NCBI GenBank assembly: GCA_016713365.1
Contig: JADJPG010000045.1
Span: 1 to 64,000, forward strand
Origin: Verrucomicrobiota bacterium
Lineage (GTDB): Bacteria > Verrucomicrobiota > Verrucomicrobiia > Limisphaerales > JADJPG01
Direction of reading: 5' to 3'
Length of the DNA stretch: 64,000 bases
Below are positions 28,223 to 36,882 of the stretch, in pieces. The position numbers were made by a program, and so were the translations under genes. Numbering within the stretch: the stretch's first letter is position 1; every line of letters starts with the position of its first letter. Under the pieces are notes generated by a model. The model worked only from the letters and a program-made list of their open reading frames with translations, was not told the DNA's origin and did no database searches.

Positions 28223-30076
28223 TTACGGCTGAAAACTTCTTTGTTCGATGCCGTTGTTGCTGTTGTTTAAAGGCAAGTCGAGATAAAAAACCGCGCCATG
28301 GCCGGGCTGGCTCTCGGCCCACACCCGGCCACCCATCCGTTCCATCGCCTTGCGCACAATCGCCAATCCGATGCCGGTGCCACCGTAATCTTCCGCCCGG
28401 TGCAGCCGGTGGAAGATCTGGAAGATCAGGTCGTGATACTTCATGTCGAAGCCCGTGCCGTTGTCGCGCACTGAGAGGATGCATCGCCCCTGATCTATCC
28501 GAGAGGAGATCTCAATGTGCGGCGCCGCCTGATGCCGGGAAAACTTCGCGGCATTATCAATCAAGTTTCGCAACGCCAGCGCCAGTCCGTCGCGGTCCGC
28601 GTCCACGGCTTCGTCACCAAGGTGCGTCTCAAGGTGAACCTTTTCCAAGTCGTGTTTCCGTTCGTCGATGACACTCTCGACCAGCGATCGCAGCGGCACG
28701 CGGCTCTGGTAGAGCGCCCGTCGCTCCAGCTTGGAGTAAGTGAGCAAATCCTCGATGAGCTGCTGCATTTGTTCCGCCCCGTGGCGAATGTTCTTCAGGA
28801 AGGAACGGCCGTCCTCGTCCAGCCTGTCGTGGTAATCCTCCAGCAAGAGCCGGCTGTAACCGTCGATGCCGCGCAGCGGCGCCTTCAAGTCGTGTGACAC
28901 CGAATAGCTGAAAGTCTCGAGCTCCTTGTTCTTCGCCTTCAATTCGGCGGTGCGGTCCGCGACGCGTTGTTCCAGCTCGCTGTTCAGTGCGCGAATCTCC
29001 TCGTCCGCCTCCTTGATGGGCGTGATGTCCACTGCGACGCCTCCCAGAAGCCGGCGTCTCTCCGAGATTACGACGGTGAACTTGAAAACGTTCCACCAAT
29101 GAACTTTTCCATCCGGCATTTGGGCGGATTCGATCGTCTGCGAAGGTTCCTGCGAATTCCAGGCCGCCTCGTCGCTTTCCTTGAACCCGCGCGCGACCTC
29201 CGCCGGCCAGAGATCGGCGTCCGTCCTGCCAATCAATTCTTCGGGCGGTTTGCCGAACTGGGCAGCCCATGCCTGGTTACCGAGCACGTAACGTCCCTCG
29301 CGGTCCTTGAGGAACGCGGCCGCCGGCGTGTGGTCGAGGAACACGCGAAACCGTTCCTCGCTCGCCAGCAGGTCTGCCGTGCGATCGACTACACGCTGTT
29401 CGAGCGTTTCGTTGACGAGCCGCAGCTCTTCGATCGCGCGGCGGCGGCCCTGAATCAGCCGTCGCATGACGAAGTAGATGCCGAACATGATGCCGATGCT
29501 GCAAACATCACCGGCGATCAACACCGCAATCGCCTGGCGTTCGCGGTCCCCGGCGCGGGCCGCGCGATTTTCCAGCAGCTTCACCACATCGCCCTCCACC
29601 TTCTCGATGACACTGCGGATGCGATTCATCACGCGATCTCCGTCGCTCGATCGCACGATCTGGAGCGAGCTTTCCAATCCTCCCGTTCGCCGGGCTTCCA
29701 CCATCTTTTCCAACTCGGCGAACTTGTCGTGAATCAGCGGCAGCACCTGCCCGATTTCGCGGGCCACCATGTCATGCCCGGGCAACAGTGCTTCGACCGC
29801 TTTAATCCGTTGCGGCAGCTGGGAGCGGGCGTTAATATAAGGGGCGAGATATTGCTCCGTGCCGGTCAGCAGATAGCCGCGCTGGCTTGATTCCGCGTCC
29901 TGCACAGTGGCGAAGAGATCCTTGAGCGCCATCGCCAGCCGACGCGCCTGCATGCGCTGGGTGGTGAGCTCCATGTAATCCTGGGTGCTGACGTGATTGA
30001 AAATGCTGAGGCCCACGATGAGGCTCGTGGCGAGGACCAATCCAACGGATGTCCAGCGTTCAGCAGTCGATTTCAT
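28223..30076 (-). CDS. Membrane histidine kinase with CHASE3 and PAS domains
   Basis: The 617-residue sensor has a first membrane helix (~11–27), a periplasmic CHASE3 domain (~30–180; AESSQRGYLLTGTEQYL), a second helix (~183–205) and a coiled coil. A PAS domain follows (~240–355; LDHTPAAAFLKDREGRYVL), then a second coil, HisKA with H395 (SVSHDLKAPLRGID) and an HATPase domain (NLIDNAAKF, DNGTGFDMKY, GTGIGLAIVRKAME). The kinase core resembles that of phytochrome-type Cph1 kinases. It is the first gene of the four-gene unit kinase–receiver–hybrid kinase–fuconate dehydratase. The ligand is unknown. Confidence 0.93.
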   Translation of the reverse strand: MKSTAERWTSVGLVLATSLIVGLSIFNHVSTQDYMELTTQRMQARRLAMALKDLFATVQDAESSQRGYLLTGTEQYLAPYINARSQLPQRIKAVEALLPGHDMVAREIGQVLPLIHDKFAELEKMVEARRTGGLESSLQIVRSSDGDRVMNRIRSVIEKVEGDVVKLLENRAARAGDRERQAIAVLIAGDVCSIGIMFGIYFVMRRLIQGRRRAIEELRLVNETLEQRVVDRTADLLASEERFRVFLDHTPAAAFLKDREGRYVLGNQAWAAQFGKPPEELIGRTDADLWPAEVARGFKESDEAAWNSQEPSQTIESAQMPDGKVHWWNVFKFTVVISERRRLLGGVAVDITPIKEADEEIRALNSELEQRVADRTAELKAKNKELETFSYSVSHDLKAPLRGIDGYSRLLLEDYHDRLDEDGRSFLKNIRHGAEQMQQLIEDLLTYSKLERRALYQSRVPLRSLVESVIDERKHDLEKVHLETHLGDEAVDADRDGLALALRNLIDNAAKFSRHQAAPHIEISSRIDQGRCILSVRDNGTGFDMKYHDLIFQIFHRLHRAEDYGGTGIGLAIVRKAMERMGGRVWAESQPGHGAVFYLDLPLNNSNNGIEQRSFQP

Positions 30077-30241
30077 TCACCCAAGTTGCGTCCGGACCAC
30101 TCCAGGCAGGCGAAGACAACCTCGTCCGGCGAAAGATTGTGCCTCCTGTATGGATCGTTTCGCGGCGCTGGACAAGTCCGCGGATGAATAGAAGTCACCC
30201 GTAGAACTTCGGGCGGCCAAACTAAAGCCGCGTCAGCGCGG

Positions 30242-30808
30242 TTACTTGCTGCCGGGTTTGGTGGCGGGCGTCTTGGCGAGATCGGGCGGGAGATTGTCCG
30301 GCGGGAACGCTTCGACGTGGAGTTTGATCAAGCTCACTGTGGGCGCATCGAGTTTCAGTGAACCATCGGAGCGATCCACGAGCATCGCGATGCCAGTCAC
30401 GGCGCCGCCGTTGGCCTTGACGATGTCGATGGTCTCCTGCACGCGCCCGCCCTTTGTCACGACATCCTCCACGATCAGGCACTTCTCGCCAGGCGCGATC
30501 TTGAATCCGCGACGCAGCACGAGCTTGCCCTCTTCCTTTTCCACGAAGATGAAGCGCAATCCGAGCTGGCGCGCCACCTCCTGGCCGATGACGAGTCCAC
30601 CCATCGCGGGCGACACCACGGTGACAGCGCCGAGCGAGCGAACCTTCTCCGCCAGCGCCGCGCCGAACTTCTCGACGATTGGCATCTGTTGCAGCGCCAG
30701 TGCGCATTGGAAGAACTGCCGGCTATGCAGGCCGCTGCGGAGGATGAAATGGCCTTCGAGCAAGGCACCGGTCTGGCGGAACAGATTGAGAGCTTCTTCG
30801 TTCGTCAT
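30242..30808 (-). CDS. pyrE: Orotate phosphoribosyltransferase
   Basis: The 188-residue enzyme makes orotidine monophosphate from orotate and PRPP in pyrimidine synthesis. It has the PRPP-binding motif CLIVEDVVTKGGRVQETI (~109–126), the flexible-loop region FVEKEEGKLVLRRG and the family start LFRQTGALLEGHFILRSGLH. Length and motif order fit the short bacterial PyrE type. The C-terminal PDLAKTPATKPGSK is a variable tail. It is a single gene; the region upstream carries decayed ACACGGATTGGGAACGA-type repeats. Confidence 0.94.
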   Translation of the reverse strand: MTNEEALNLFRQTGALLEGHFILRSGLHSRQFFQCALALQQMPIVEKFGAALAEKVRSLGAVTVVSPAMGGLVIGQEVARQLGLRFIFVEKEEGKLVLRRGFKIAPGEKCLIVEDVVTKGGRVQETIDIVKANGGAVTGIAMLVDRSDGSLKLDAPTVSLIKLHVEAFPPDNLPPDLAKTPATKPGSK

Positions 30809-30971
30809 GGCCGCGCATCAAACACGAGGCCGCCCGAGGTGACAATGCAGAAGAGGGTAGACCACGTACGGACGCAGTTAAACACGGATTGGGAACGAGA
30901 CACGAATTTCAGCGATTTGCACCAACGCAGAAGTCCTTGTTCGTGAAAACTCGTAGAATTTGTGTCGATCT

Positions 30972-31913
30972 TCAGATCTGAAAATCCACCACCACGGCCT
31001 CGCGTTCGCGCTTGTTCATCACTTTCATCGTCACGCCTTCGAACACGACCAGTGAATTGGCCGGCACGCTGGTGGTGAGGAAGACGTTGCCGCCGATGGT
31101 GCTGCCTTCGCCGATCACCGTCTCGCCTCCGAGAATCGTTGCGCCGGGATAAATCGTAACTCGATCCTCAATGGTGGGATGCCGCTTCTTGCCGCGCAGA
31201 TTCTCCACGTCACTCGTCGATTTCGCACCGAGCGTCACGCCGTGATAAATCTTCACGTGATTACCGATGATGCACGTCTCGCCAATCACCGTCCCAGTGC
31301 AGTGGTCGACAAAGAAGTGCGAACCGATTTGCGCGCCCGGATGCAAATCCATGCCCGTGCGCGCATGCGCCCACTCGGACATGATGCGCGGGATGAGCGC
31401 GATGTCGCGCTTGTAGAGTTCGTGTGCGACCCGTTGCACCGCGATCGTCTCCACGAACGGATACGCCACGATGATTTCCTCCTGGCTCAACGCCGCCGGA
31501 TCGCCGTTGAACGCCGCGTCGACGTCGGTCTTCAGCACTTCACGAATGTTCGGCAGGCAACGCAGGAGGCAGATCGTAGTTTCGTGAGCGACCGGCCGCA
31601 GATCCTTTTTTGCCATTCCCTCCGGCGTGGCGTATTCGAGGCTCTTGTAAATTTCGTCCTCCAGACGTTCCGCCACGGAATCGACGAGCGACACCATCTC
31701 CACCTTGAGCTCGGACGAATGGATCATCCGTTCGTCGAAGAAACCGGGGAAGAGCAGGCGCAAGAGATCCAGCGTGATGCCGGCGATGACACTTTTGGAC
31801 GGCAGGTTTTTGCCATCGAGATGATTGATGCCGCCTACCTTGGCGTACGAAACAATCAGCTGGTTGGCGAGCTCGGTAACCGTCGCATTCACGGCAGGAG
31901 TATTGGGCAGCAA
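30972..31913 (-). CDS. cysE: Serine O-acetyltransferase
   Basis: The enzyme acetylates L-serine for cysteine synthesis. The N-terminal helical part contains SYAKVGGINHLDGKNLPSK, and the left-handed beta-helix has hexapeptide repeats (GAQIGSHFFVDHCTGTVIGE, YHGVTLGAKS). The tail ends EAVVVDFQI. The start is uncertain. The frame stays open to an ATG at 32132, but the first ~70 codons of that version read through a palindromic repeat (31983–32052). The TTG at 31913 gives 313 residues, the usual length for this long CysE/EpsC type; a GTG at 31892 is also possible. It lies divergently from a 2-hydroxyacid dehydrogenase gene. Confidence 0.88.
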   Translation of the reverse strand: MLPNTPAVNATVTELANQLIVSYAKVGGINHLDGKNLPSKSVIAGITLDLLRLLFPGFFDERMIHSSELKVEMVSLVDSVAERLEDEIYKSLEYATPEGMAKKDLRPVAHETTICLLRCLPNIREVLKTDVDAAFNGDPAALSQEEIIVAYPFVETIAVQRVAHELYKRDIALIPRIMSEWAHARTGMDLHPGAQIGSHFFVDHCTGTVIGETCIIGNHVKIYHGVTLGAKSTSDVENLRGKKRHPTIEDRVTIYPGATILGGETVIGEGSTIGGNVFLTTSVPANSLVVFEGVTMKVMNKREREAVVVDFQI

Positions 31914-31982
31914 TGTTTGAAAGGCAACTGTGGGGAGTGAAGGGGCGCATCCGGGCACTGATCCCGACACGGGTGGCGTGTT

Positions 31983-32052
31983 GGAGCGCAGAACTCCGAT
32001 TCTGCGCGTTGAACGAGTGGGTGGAACGCGCCGATTCGGAGATCGGCGCTCC
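31983..32052. repeat. 70-bp palindrome, family D
   Basis: The arms GGAGCGCAGAACTCCGATTC (from 31983) and its imperfect complement ending at 32052 form a long hairpin. It sits in the divergent spacer between cysE and the dehydrogenase gene. Related remnants occur near 12990. Confidence 0.8.
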
Positions 32053-32143
32053 GGGGGCAGTGAGAGGATGCGCCCTGTGAAACGGAGAGCCAGGCGAGTT
32101 TTCGGTTTTACGTTTCCTGACCTCGTGCGCACACTCCGCCTCC

Positions 32144-33151
32144 ATGTCCTGGAAAGTCCTGATCACCGCGCGCACGCTCAACATCGAATCAGTTGGCAAG
32201 GGCGCACTGGATCTGCTCGGGGCCGCTGGCTTGAATCTCATTCATCCGCCGAAAGCTGGCCCGCTCAGCGAAGCCGAATTGCTCCCGCTGCTGCCTGGCA
32301 TGGACGCTGTCTTCGCCAGCATGGACAGATTCACCGCCGCCGTGCTCGGCTCGAAGGAAGCGGCGAATCTCAAACTCATCTCCCGCTGGGGCGTCGGCTA
32401 TGACGCCATCGACGTTCCTGCCGCCACGAAGCAGGGCATCGTCATCGCCTACACGCCGGGGTTGTTGAACGACGCCGTCGCCGACTACGCGATGGCGCTG
32501 TTGTTTGCCGTCGCGCGTCGCGTCCACGAAGGCCACACCTCGATGCGCGAAGGCAAGTGGACCTCGCTCTGGGGCCAGGACGTCAGTGGCAAGACGCTGG
32601 GCATTATCGGCTGCGGACGCATCGGCCAGGCCGTGGCGAAACGCGCGAGCGGATTCAACATGCGCCTGCTGGGCGCGGACACGCAGCCGAACGACGACGC
32701 GAAGAAGCTCGGCATCGAGTTCGTGCCGCTCGAGCAGTTGCTCGCGGAATCGGACTACGTTTCGCTCCACTGCGCGCTCACGCCCGAAACGCGCGGGCTG
32801 ATCGGCGAGGCCCAGCTGCGGAAGATGAAACCCACCGCCTACCTCATCAACACCGCGCGCGGTCCGGTGGTGGACGAAGCGGCGCTCTTGCGGGCGTTGA
32901 ACGAGAACTGGATCGCCGGTGCGGCCATTGATGCATTCGTGGTCGAGCCGTTGCCCGCGGATCACCCGCTGCGTTCCGCGCCCAATCTGCTGCTTACTCC
33001 GCATCAAGCCTCCTTCGGTACCGATACCGGCGCCCGCGTCAGCGAAGCCGCCGCCCGCGCCATCGTCGAAATGCAGGCGGGTCGCAAGCCGCAGTGGATC
33101 GTGAATCCCGAAGTGTTCCATTCGCCCAATCTGCGGGTGAAACTGAAATGA
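32144..33151 (+). CDS. D-isomer-specific 2-hydroxyacid dehydrogenase (phosphoglycerate dehydrogenase-like)
   Basis: The 335-residue NAD-dependent dehydrogenase has the Rossmann motif GIIGCGRIGQAVAKR (~151–165). The catalytic Arg lies in LINTARGPVVDE, followed by Glu in VVEPLPADHP and His in LTPHQASFGT. The catalytic pair spacing and the phosphoglycerate-type loop RWGVGYDAIDV suggest SerA-like or related hydroxyacid chemistry. It lacks an ACT domain, so it is not a classic allosteric SerA. The divergent partner is serine acetyltransferase, which would fit serine metabolism, but the substrate is not proven. Confidence 0.88.
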   Translation: MSWKVLITARTLNIESVGKGALDLLGAAGLNLIHPPKAGPLSEAELLPLLPGMDAVFASMDRFTAAVLGSKEAANLKLISRWGVGYDAIDVPAATKQGIVIAYTPGLLNDAVADYAMALLFAVARRVHEGHTSMREGKWTSLWGQDVSGKTLGIIGCGRIGQAVAKRASGFNMRLLGADTQPNDDAKKLGIEFVPLEQLLAESDYVSLHCALTPETRGLIGEAQLRKMKPTAYLINTARGPVVDEAALLRALNENWIAGAAIDAFVVEPLPADHPLRSAPNLLLTPHQASFGTDTGARVSEAAARAIVEMQAGRKPQWIVNPEVFHSPNLRVKLK

Positions 33152-33154
33152 TGA

Positions 33155-33264
33155 TCCGCGAAACACGCGAAATGACACGAAACGATAACGAAGTTTCCGG
33201 GCGGAACGCCGAGCATCGCTCGGCGCTCCATGCTTGTTTCGCGCTCTTTCGCGTCTTTAGCGGG
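33155..33264. repeat. Palindromic repeat, family C copy 2
   Basis: The arms 33155–33181 and 33238–33264 match the copy at 1353–1442 (ACGCGAAATGAC…). It starts three bases after the dehydrogenase stop codon. The loop contains a second small hairpin, GCCGAGCATCGCTCGGC. Confidence 0.8.
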
Positions 33265-33275
33265 CAACTCTTCCT

Positions 33276-34070
33276 ATGAAAACCAATCCTGTTCGCGCCA
33301 AGCTCAAACGTGGTGAACCGAGCGTCGGCACCTGGCTGAATCTTCCGTGCCCGATGAGCGCGCAGTTGATGGCGCGCACCGGTTTCGACTGGCTCAATGT
33401 CGAACTCGAACACGCGCCGACCAGCCTCGAAACCGCGTCGGAGATGTTCGCCATCATCGCCGCGTGCGGCTGCGTGCCGCTGGTGCGCGTGCCCGTCGGC
33501 AGCGTGGAAAACATCAAGCGCGTGCTCGATTGCGGTGCGTGGGGCATCGTCGTCCCGATGGTGAACAGCCGCGCCGAAGCCGAGACCGTGGTGAAGGCCG
33601 CGCGTTACCGCCCGATTGGTGAGCGCAGCATCGGCGGACAGCTTCACTCGTCGAACTTCGCGACCGACTCGGCGACTTACTACGCGAAGGCGAACGAGGA
33701 GATTCTCGTCGTCGTCATGGCGGAGCACGTCGATGCCATCACGAAGCTCGAACAGATTCTCAGCGTCGAGGGCATCGACGCTGTCTTCGTTGGCCCGAAC
33801 GATCTTCACGCGTCGATGGGGCTGGCTCCGGCCTTTGAGAGCGACGCGCCGCAGTTCAACGACGCGTTGAAGAAGGTGCTCGCCCACGCGAAGGCGCGCG
33901 GCATCGCCGCCGGTATCCACGTGGCCAATGCCGAACAGGCGAAGCGGCGCATCGCGGAAGGCTGGCAGTTCGTCGCTGTGAGCAGTGAAGCGGGACTCAT
34001 GCTCGGCAAGGCGGCGGAAGTGGTGAAGACACTCGGCCTCGGCACCGGCCAGGCCGCGGTGAAATACTAA
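33276..34070 (+). CDS. HpcH/HpaI-family aldolase
   Basis: The 264-residue class II pyruvate-type aldolase has the active-site base H46 in NVELEHAP and the Arg of LVRVP (~70). The metal-site Glu lies in VMAEHVDA and the metal-site Asp in VFVGPNDL (~170). Family members cleave 4-hydroxy-2-ketoacids, including 2-keto-3-deoxy sugar acids, releasing pyruvate. With a fuconate dehydratase in the same window it could act on a deoxy-sugar acid, but the genes are not adjacent. It lies between two 2-hydroxyacid dehydrogenase genes in the same direction. Confidence 0.9.
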   Translation: MKTNPVRAKLKRGEPSVGTWLNLPCPMSAQLMARTGFDWLNVELEHAPTSLETASEMFAIIAACGCVPLVRVPVGSVENIKRVLDCGAWGIVVPMVNSRAEAETVVKAARYRPIGERSIGGQLHSSNFATDSATYYAKANEEILVVVMAEHVDAITKLEQILSVEGIDAVFVGPNDLHASMGLAPAFESDAPQFNDALKKVLAHAKARGIAAGIHVANAEQAKRRIAEGWQFVAVSSEAGLMLGKAAEVVKTLGLGTGQAAVKY

Positions 34071-34075
34071 AGCCT

Positions 34076-34147
34076 GTAGCCGCCGACGTGAGGAGGCGGA
34101 CGCGTTGGGAGCTCCGAGTAGCTCCGCCTCGTTACCTCGGCGGCTAC
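34076..34147. repeat. 72-bp palindrome, family A copy 2
   Basis: The arms GTAGCCGCCGACGTGAGGAG (from 34076) and CGGCGGCTAC (to 34147) make a hairpin that begins five bases after the aldolase stop. It is a diverged relative of the copies at 20923 and 53972. Confidence 0.8.
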
Positions 34148-34160
34148 CCATTAAATTGAA

Positions 34161-35119
34161 ATGAACATCGTTGTCCTCGACGGCTACACGTTGAACCCCG
34201 GCGATCTGAGCTGGGATGAGTTGAAAGCACTTGGCCCGTGCGAAATCTTTGATCGACGCCGCCGGGCGAAGTCGCTGCGCGTGCCGCCAACGCGGAGATC
34301 GTCATCACTAATAAGGCCCTTCTCCATCGCGCGCAGATTGAGGCAATGCCGAAGCTGAAATACATCGGCGTCACCGCGACCGGTTACAACGTCGTGGACA
34401 TCGAAGCGGCGAAGGAACGCGGCATCGTGGTGAGTAACGTTCCGCTCTACGGCACGCGTTCCGTCGCGCAGCACACCTTCGCGCTGCTGCTGGAGCTCAC
34501 GCAACACGTCGGGCATCACGCGCAGACCGTGCGCGATGGGCGCTGGGTGCGCTCGGAGGACTGGTGTTACTGGGACAAGCCGCTGATCGAACTCGACAGC
34601 CTGACGATGGGCATCGTCGGCTACGGGCGAATTGGCCAGGCCACGGCGCGACTGGCGGAGGCGTTCGGCATAAAAGTGATCACCACGCCATCCAGCTCCG
34701 GCAAACCGCGCGAACCGCAGGTGAAAGTGATGCCGCTCGATCAACTCTTCCGCGAGAGCGACGTGGTGAGCCTGCACTGTCCGTTGACGCCTGAGACGAA
34801 GCATCTCGTGAACGCGCCCCGTCTCTCGCTCATGAAGCCGACAGCGTTCCTGCTGAACACCAGCCGCGGTCCGCTGATCGACGAAGCCGCGCTCGCTGAG
34901 GCGTTGAACTCCGGCCGCATCGCCGCCGCTGCGCTGGACGTTCTCTCCGCTGAACCGCCGCCGGCGGACAACCCGTTGCTTACCGCAAAGAACTGCCTCA
35001 TCACGCCGCACAACGCCTGGGCGATGCGCGCGGCGCGGGCGCGCTTGATGAAGACCTCGGTGGAGAACGTGCGCGCCTTCCTCGCTGGCACGCCGCAGAA
35101 TGTGGTGGGAGAGAAGTGA
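34161..35119 (+). pseudogene. Hydroxypyruvate/glycerate dehydrogenase-like protein, frameshifted
   Basis: The N-terminal 30 codons read MNIVVLDGYTLNPGDLSWDE. The frame is then lost near 34254 and resumes as EIVITNKALLHRAQIEAMPK, with the rest intact from 34346. The intact part has GIVGYGRIGQATARL, the NTSRGPLIDE Arg region and the LITPHNAW His region of D-2-hydroxyacid dehydrogenases. The overall sequence is that of glycerate dehydrogenase (hydroxypyruvate reductase). Adding one base, for example making GATCCG, gives FDPTPPGEVAARAANAE and restores a ~320-residue protein. It is either a sequencing error or a recent pseudogene. Confidence 0.85.
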
Positions 35120-35205
35120 GCAGTGAGTCAGTGAATCAGTAATCAGTAGGTCAGTGAAAACAGGGAGGCTCCCGTAAACTGATTCACCGATTACTGTTTT
35201 ACTGC
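35120..35205. repeat. Palindromic repeat, family F
   Basis: The arms GCAGTGAGTCAGTGAATCAG (from 35120) and CTGATTCACCGATTACTG (from 35179) are imperfect complements. The element starts at the very next base after the dehydrogenase stop codon. Confidence 0.75.
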
Positions 35206-35232
35206 GGCACTGGTTGTCGAAATACTTTCGCC

Positions 35233-35949
35233 ATGAGTCTTGCGGACAATCTGGCTTCGATCGAACAACGCATCAGCGCGGCGTGTGCCCGGGCGGGACG
35301 CGATCGTTCCTCGGTGCTGTTGCTTGCGGTGAGCAAGGGCATGCCGCCGGAGTTGATTCGCGAGGCGGCGGATTGCGGGTTGTCGGTTTTCGGCGAGAGC
35401 AAGGTGCAGGAGGCGAAGCTCAAGATTTCCATGTGCCCCGGCCGGTTGCGCTGGCAGATGATCGGGCACCTGCAATCGAACAAGTGCCGCGACGCCGTGC
35501 ATTGCTTCGAGATGATCCAGAGCGTTGATTCGCTCGCGCTCGCGCAGGAGATCAACAAACAGGCGGACAAGCAGGCGAAGACGATGCCGATTTTGCTGGA
35601 GGTGAATCTGGCCGGCGAATCGACCAAGTTCGGCTTCAAGGCGGACGAGGTGCTGGCGAATCTCGACGCGATCAACGCGCTGCCCAAAATCGAGATTCAT
35701 GGGCTGATGATGATCGCGCCGTGGACGCCGGAGCCGGAGAAGGTGCGCCCGGTGTTCCGTCAGTTGCGCGAGCTGAAGGCGCAATGCGAGGAGAAGCTGG
35801 GTGCGCCGCTTCCGCACTTGAGCATGGGAATGAGCGGGGATTTTGAGGTGGCCATCGAGGAAGGGGCGACGATGGTGCGGGTGGGCACTTCGCTGTTTGG
35901 CTCACGCCCGAAGGTGGTGAAGCAGGCGCGGGCCGAGGAGATGGAATAG
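35233..35949 (+). CDS. YggS-family pyridoxal phosphate homeostasis protein
   Basis: This 238-residue PLP-binding TIM-barrel protein has the PLP lysine K35 in LLAVSKGMPPE, FGESKVQEAKLK (~51), WQMIGHLQSNKC (~75), EVNLAGESTKFGF and the C-terminal LSMGMSGDFEVAIEEGATMVRVGTSLFG region (split here as LSMGMSGD and VRVGTSLFG). The family buffers free PLP in the cytoplasm; no enzyme activity is known. It is a monomeric single-domain protein of normal length. A small hypothetical gene follows closely. Confidence 0.93.
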   Translation: MSLADNLASIEQRISAACARAGRDRSSVLLLAVSKGMPPELIREAADCGLSVFGESKVQEAKLKISMCPGRLRWQMIGHLQSNKCRDAVHCFEMIQSVDSLALAQEINKQADKQAKTMPILLEVNLAGESTKFGFKADEVLANLDAINALPKIEIHGLMMIAPWTPEPEKVRPVFRQLRELKAQCEEKLGAPLPHLSMGMSGDFEVAIEEGATMVRVGTSLFGSRPKVVKQARAEEME

Positions 35950-36027
35950 GCTGGTCCGGTGTGCGGGACGCCGGTTCGCGCAACTTTGAACTTTGAAGTT
36001 CCGGCCTGGTCCTTCTATCTTCCGCCT

Positions 36028-36330
36028 GTGACCGCAGACACCTTCAAGCATGAGATGACCGAGGCTCTCAAGGCCTATGACAAGTTCGTCGTCTGCATCG
36101 ACAAGGTGCCGGAGGACGCGGAGGCTTCTCTCCGTTCATTGATGGAGAAGGCGATCAAAGCCTACGAAAACCGCGGGCCGAACCTGCGTCACGGCATTGC
36201 CCTGGACCGCCAGCTCACCATCATCCTCAGCCAGACGGAAGGCGATCGGCCGTTGTGCGGGATCTATTTCAACCTCCACTCGCCGTATCAAAAGAAGACG
36301 ACGAGCAAGACGGTGAAGTCGGCGACGTAG
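36028..36330 (+). CDS. Small hypothetical protein
   Basis: This protein of about 100 residues is acidic at the start and Lys-rich at the end (KKTTSKTVKSAT). The start is uncertain: GTG 36028 (VTADTFKHEMTEALKAYDKF) is preferred because the sequence before it is low-complexity; the frame is open from a GTG at 35959. No signal peptide or known motif is visible. It follows the YggS gene by 78 bp in the same direction and may be co-transcribed. Function unknown. Confidence 0.55.
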   Translation: MTADTFKHEMTEALKAYDKFVVCIDKVPEDAEASLRSLMEKAIKAYENRGPNLRHGIALDRQLTIILSQTEGDRPLCGIYFNLHSPYQKKTTSKTVKSAT

Positions 36331-36363
36331 GCTGGCAGCGTTCCTTTTCGACCGAAGGCGCGA

Positions 36364-36744
36364 TCAATCCGGGCGCACTTCGTCACCCGCCCGGCATTCT
36401 CCCGAGGTGATGTCCGCCACGAGATTCACATCGATGCGTTCCTTGCTGACCTTCAGTTCGGCGACCTTCAATCCCGCCCGGTAGACGAAGAGCTTCTGAT
36501 CGACAACGGGCAGCGGAATCCCAATCGGATAACTCACCACGACGTGGCGTGCGGTGAGGTTGACGGAGGTGATGCGCCCACGCGTGCCGGTGGCCGGGGT
36601 CACGATCACGGTCGGTGGCTTGGGAGGGGCGGCGGTGACGCCCGGCACCGCGGGCGGTTGTTCAGACGCGTCGTAGATATTCTTCTTTGTGGCGCAACCG
36701 GCTGTCGCAAGCGCAGCGGCGAGCCATAGACTTTCCCATCGCAT
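36364..36744 (-). CDS. Small lipoprotein
   Basis: The 126-residue protein starts at ATG 36744 with a lipoprotein signal (MRWESLWLAAALATAGCATK, lipobox ATAGC). A Pro-rich linker (QPPAVPGVTAAPPKPPTVIV) follows, then a small beta-rich domain (GRITSVNLTARHVVVSYPIG … LFVYRAGLKVAELKVSKE). The domain resembles the short SH3-like/FlgT-C-like beta domain seen in verrucomicrobial lipoproteins; this is an impression. A longer in-frame start at 36810 has no signal. Probably anchored in the outer membrane. Confidence 0.7.
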   Translation of the reverse strand: MRWESLWLAAALATAGCATKKNIYDASEQPPAVPGVTAAPPKPPTVIVTPATGTRGRITSVNLTARHVVVSYPIGIPLPVVDQKLFVYRAGLKVAELKVSKERIDVNLVADITSGECRAGDEVRPD

Positions 36745-36807
36745 GGCCGGTTTAATTAGCGCACGCGGTCTGGTCATTCGAGCAAAAATTCTGCGACGGC
36801 GTTCGGG

Positions 36808-36842
36808 CAAAAATAAGAAGCCGGGAATTGCTTCCCGGCTTC
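36808..36842 (-). terminator. Terminator of the 1520-residue exoprotein gene
   Basis: On the minus strand the perfect stem GAAGCCGGGAA / TTCCCGGCTTC with a short loop is followed by TTATTTTTG. It lies 40 bp after the stop at 36883. Confidence 0.88.
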
Positions 36843-36882
36843 GTGAGTTTCAAGGAGGCGGAATCAACCGCCCGAGCAGCGC

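Noticed and set aside
31914..32132. N-terminal extension of serine acetyltransferase
   Set aside because: It is coded by a palindromic repeat and Arg/Pro-rich; the family length is met from TTG 31913.
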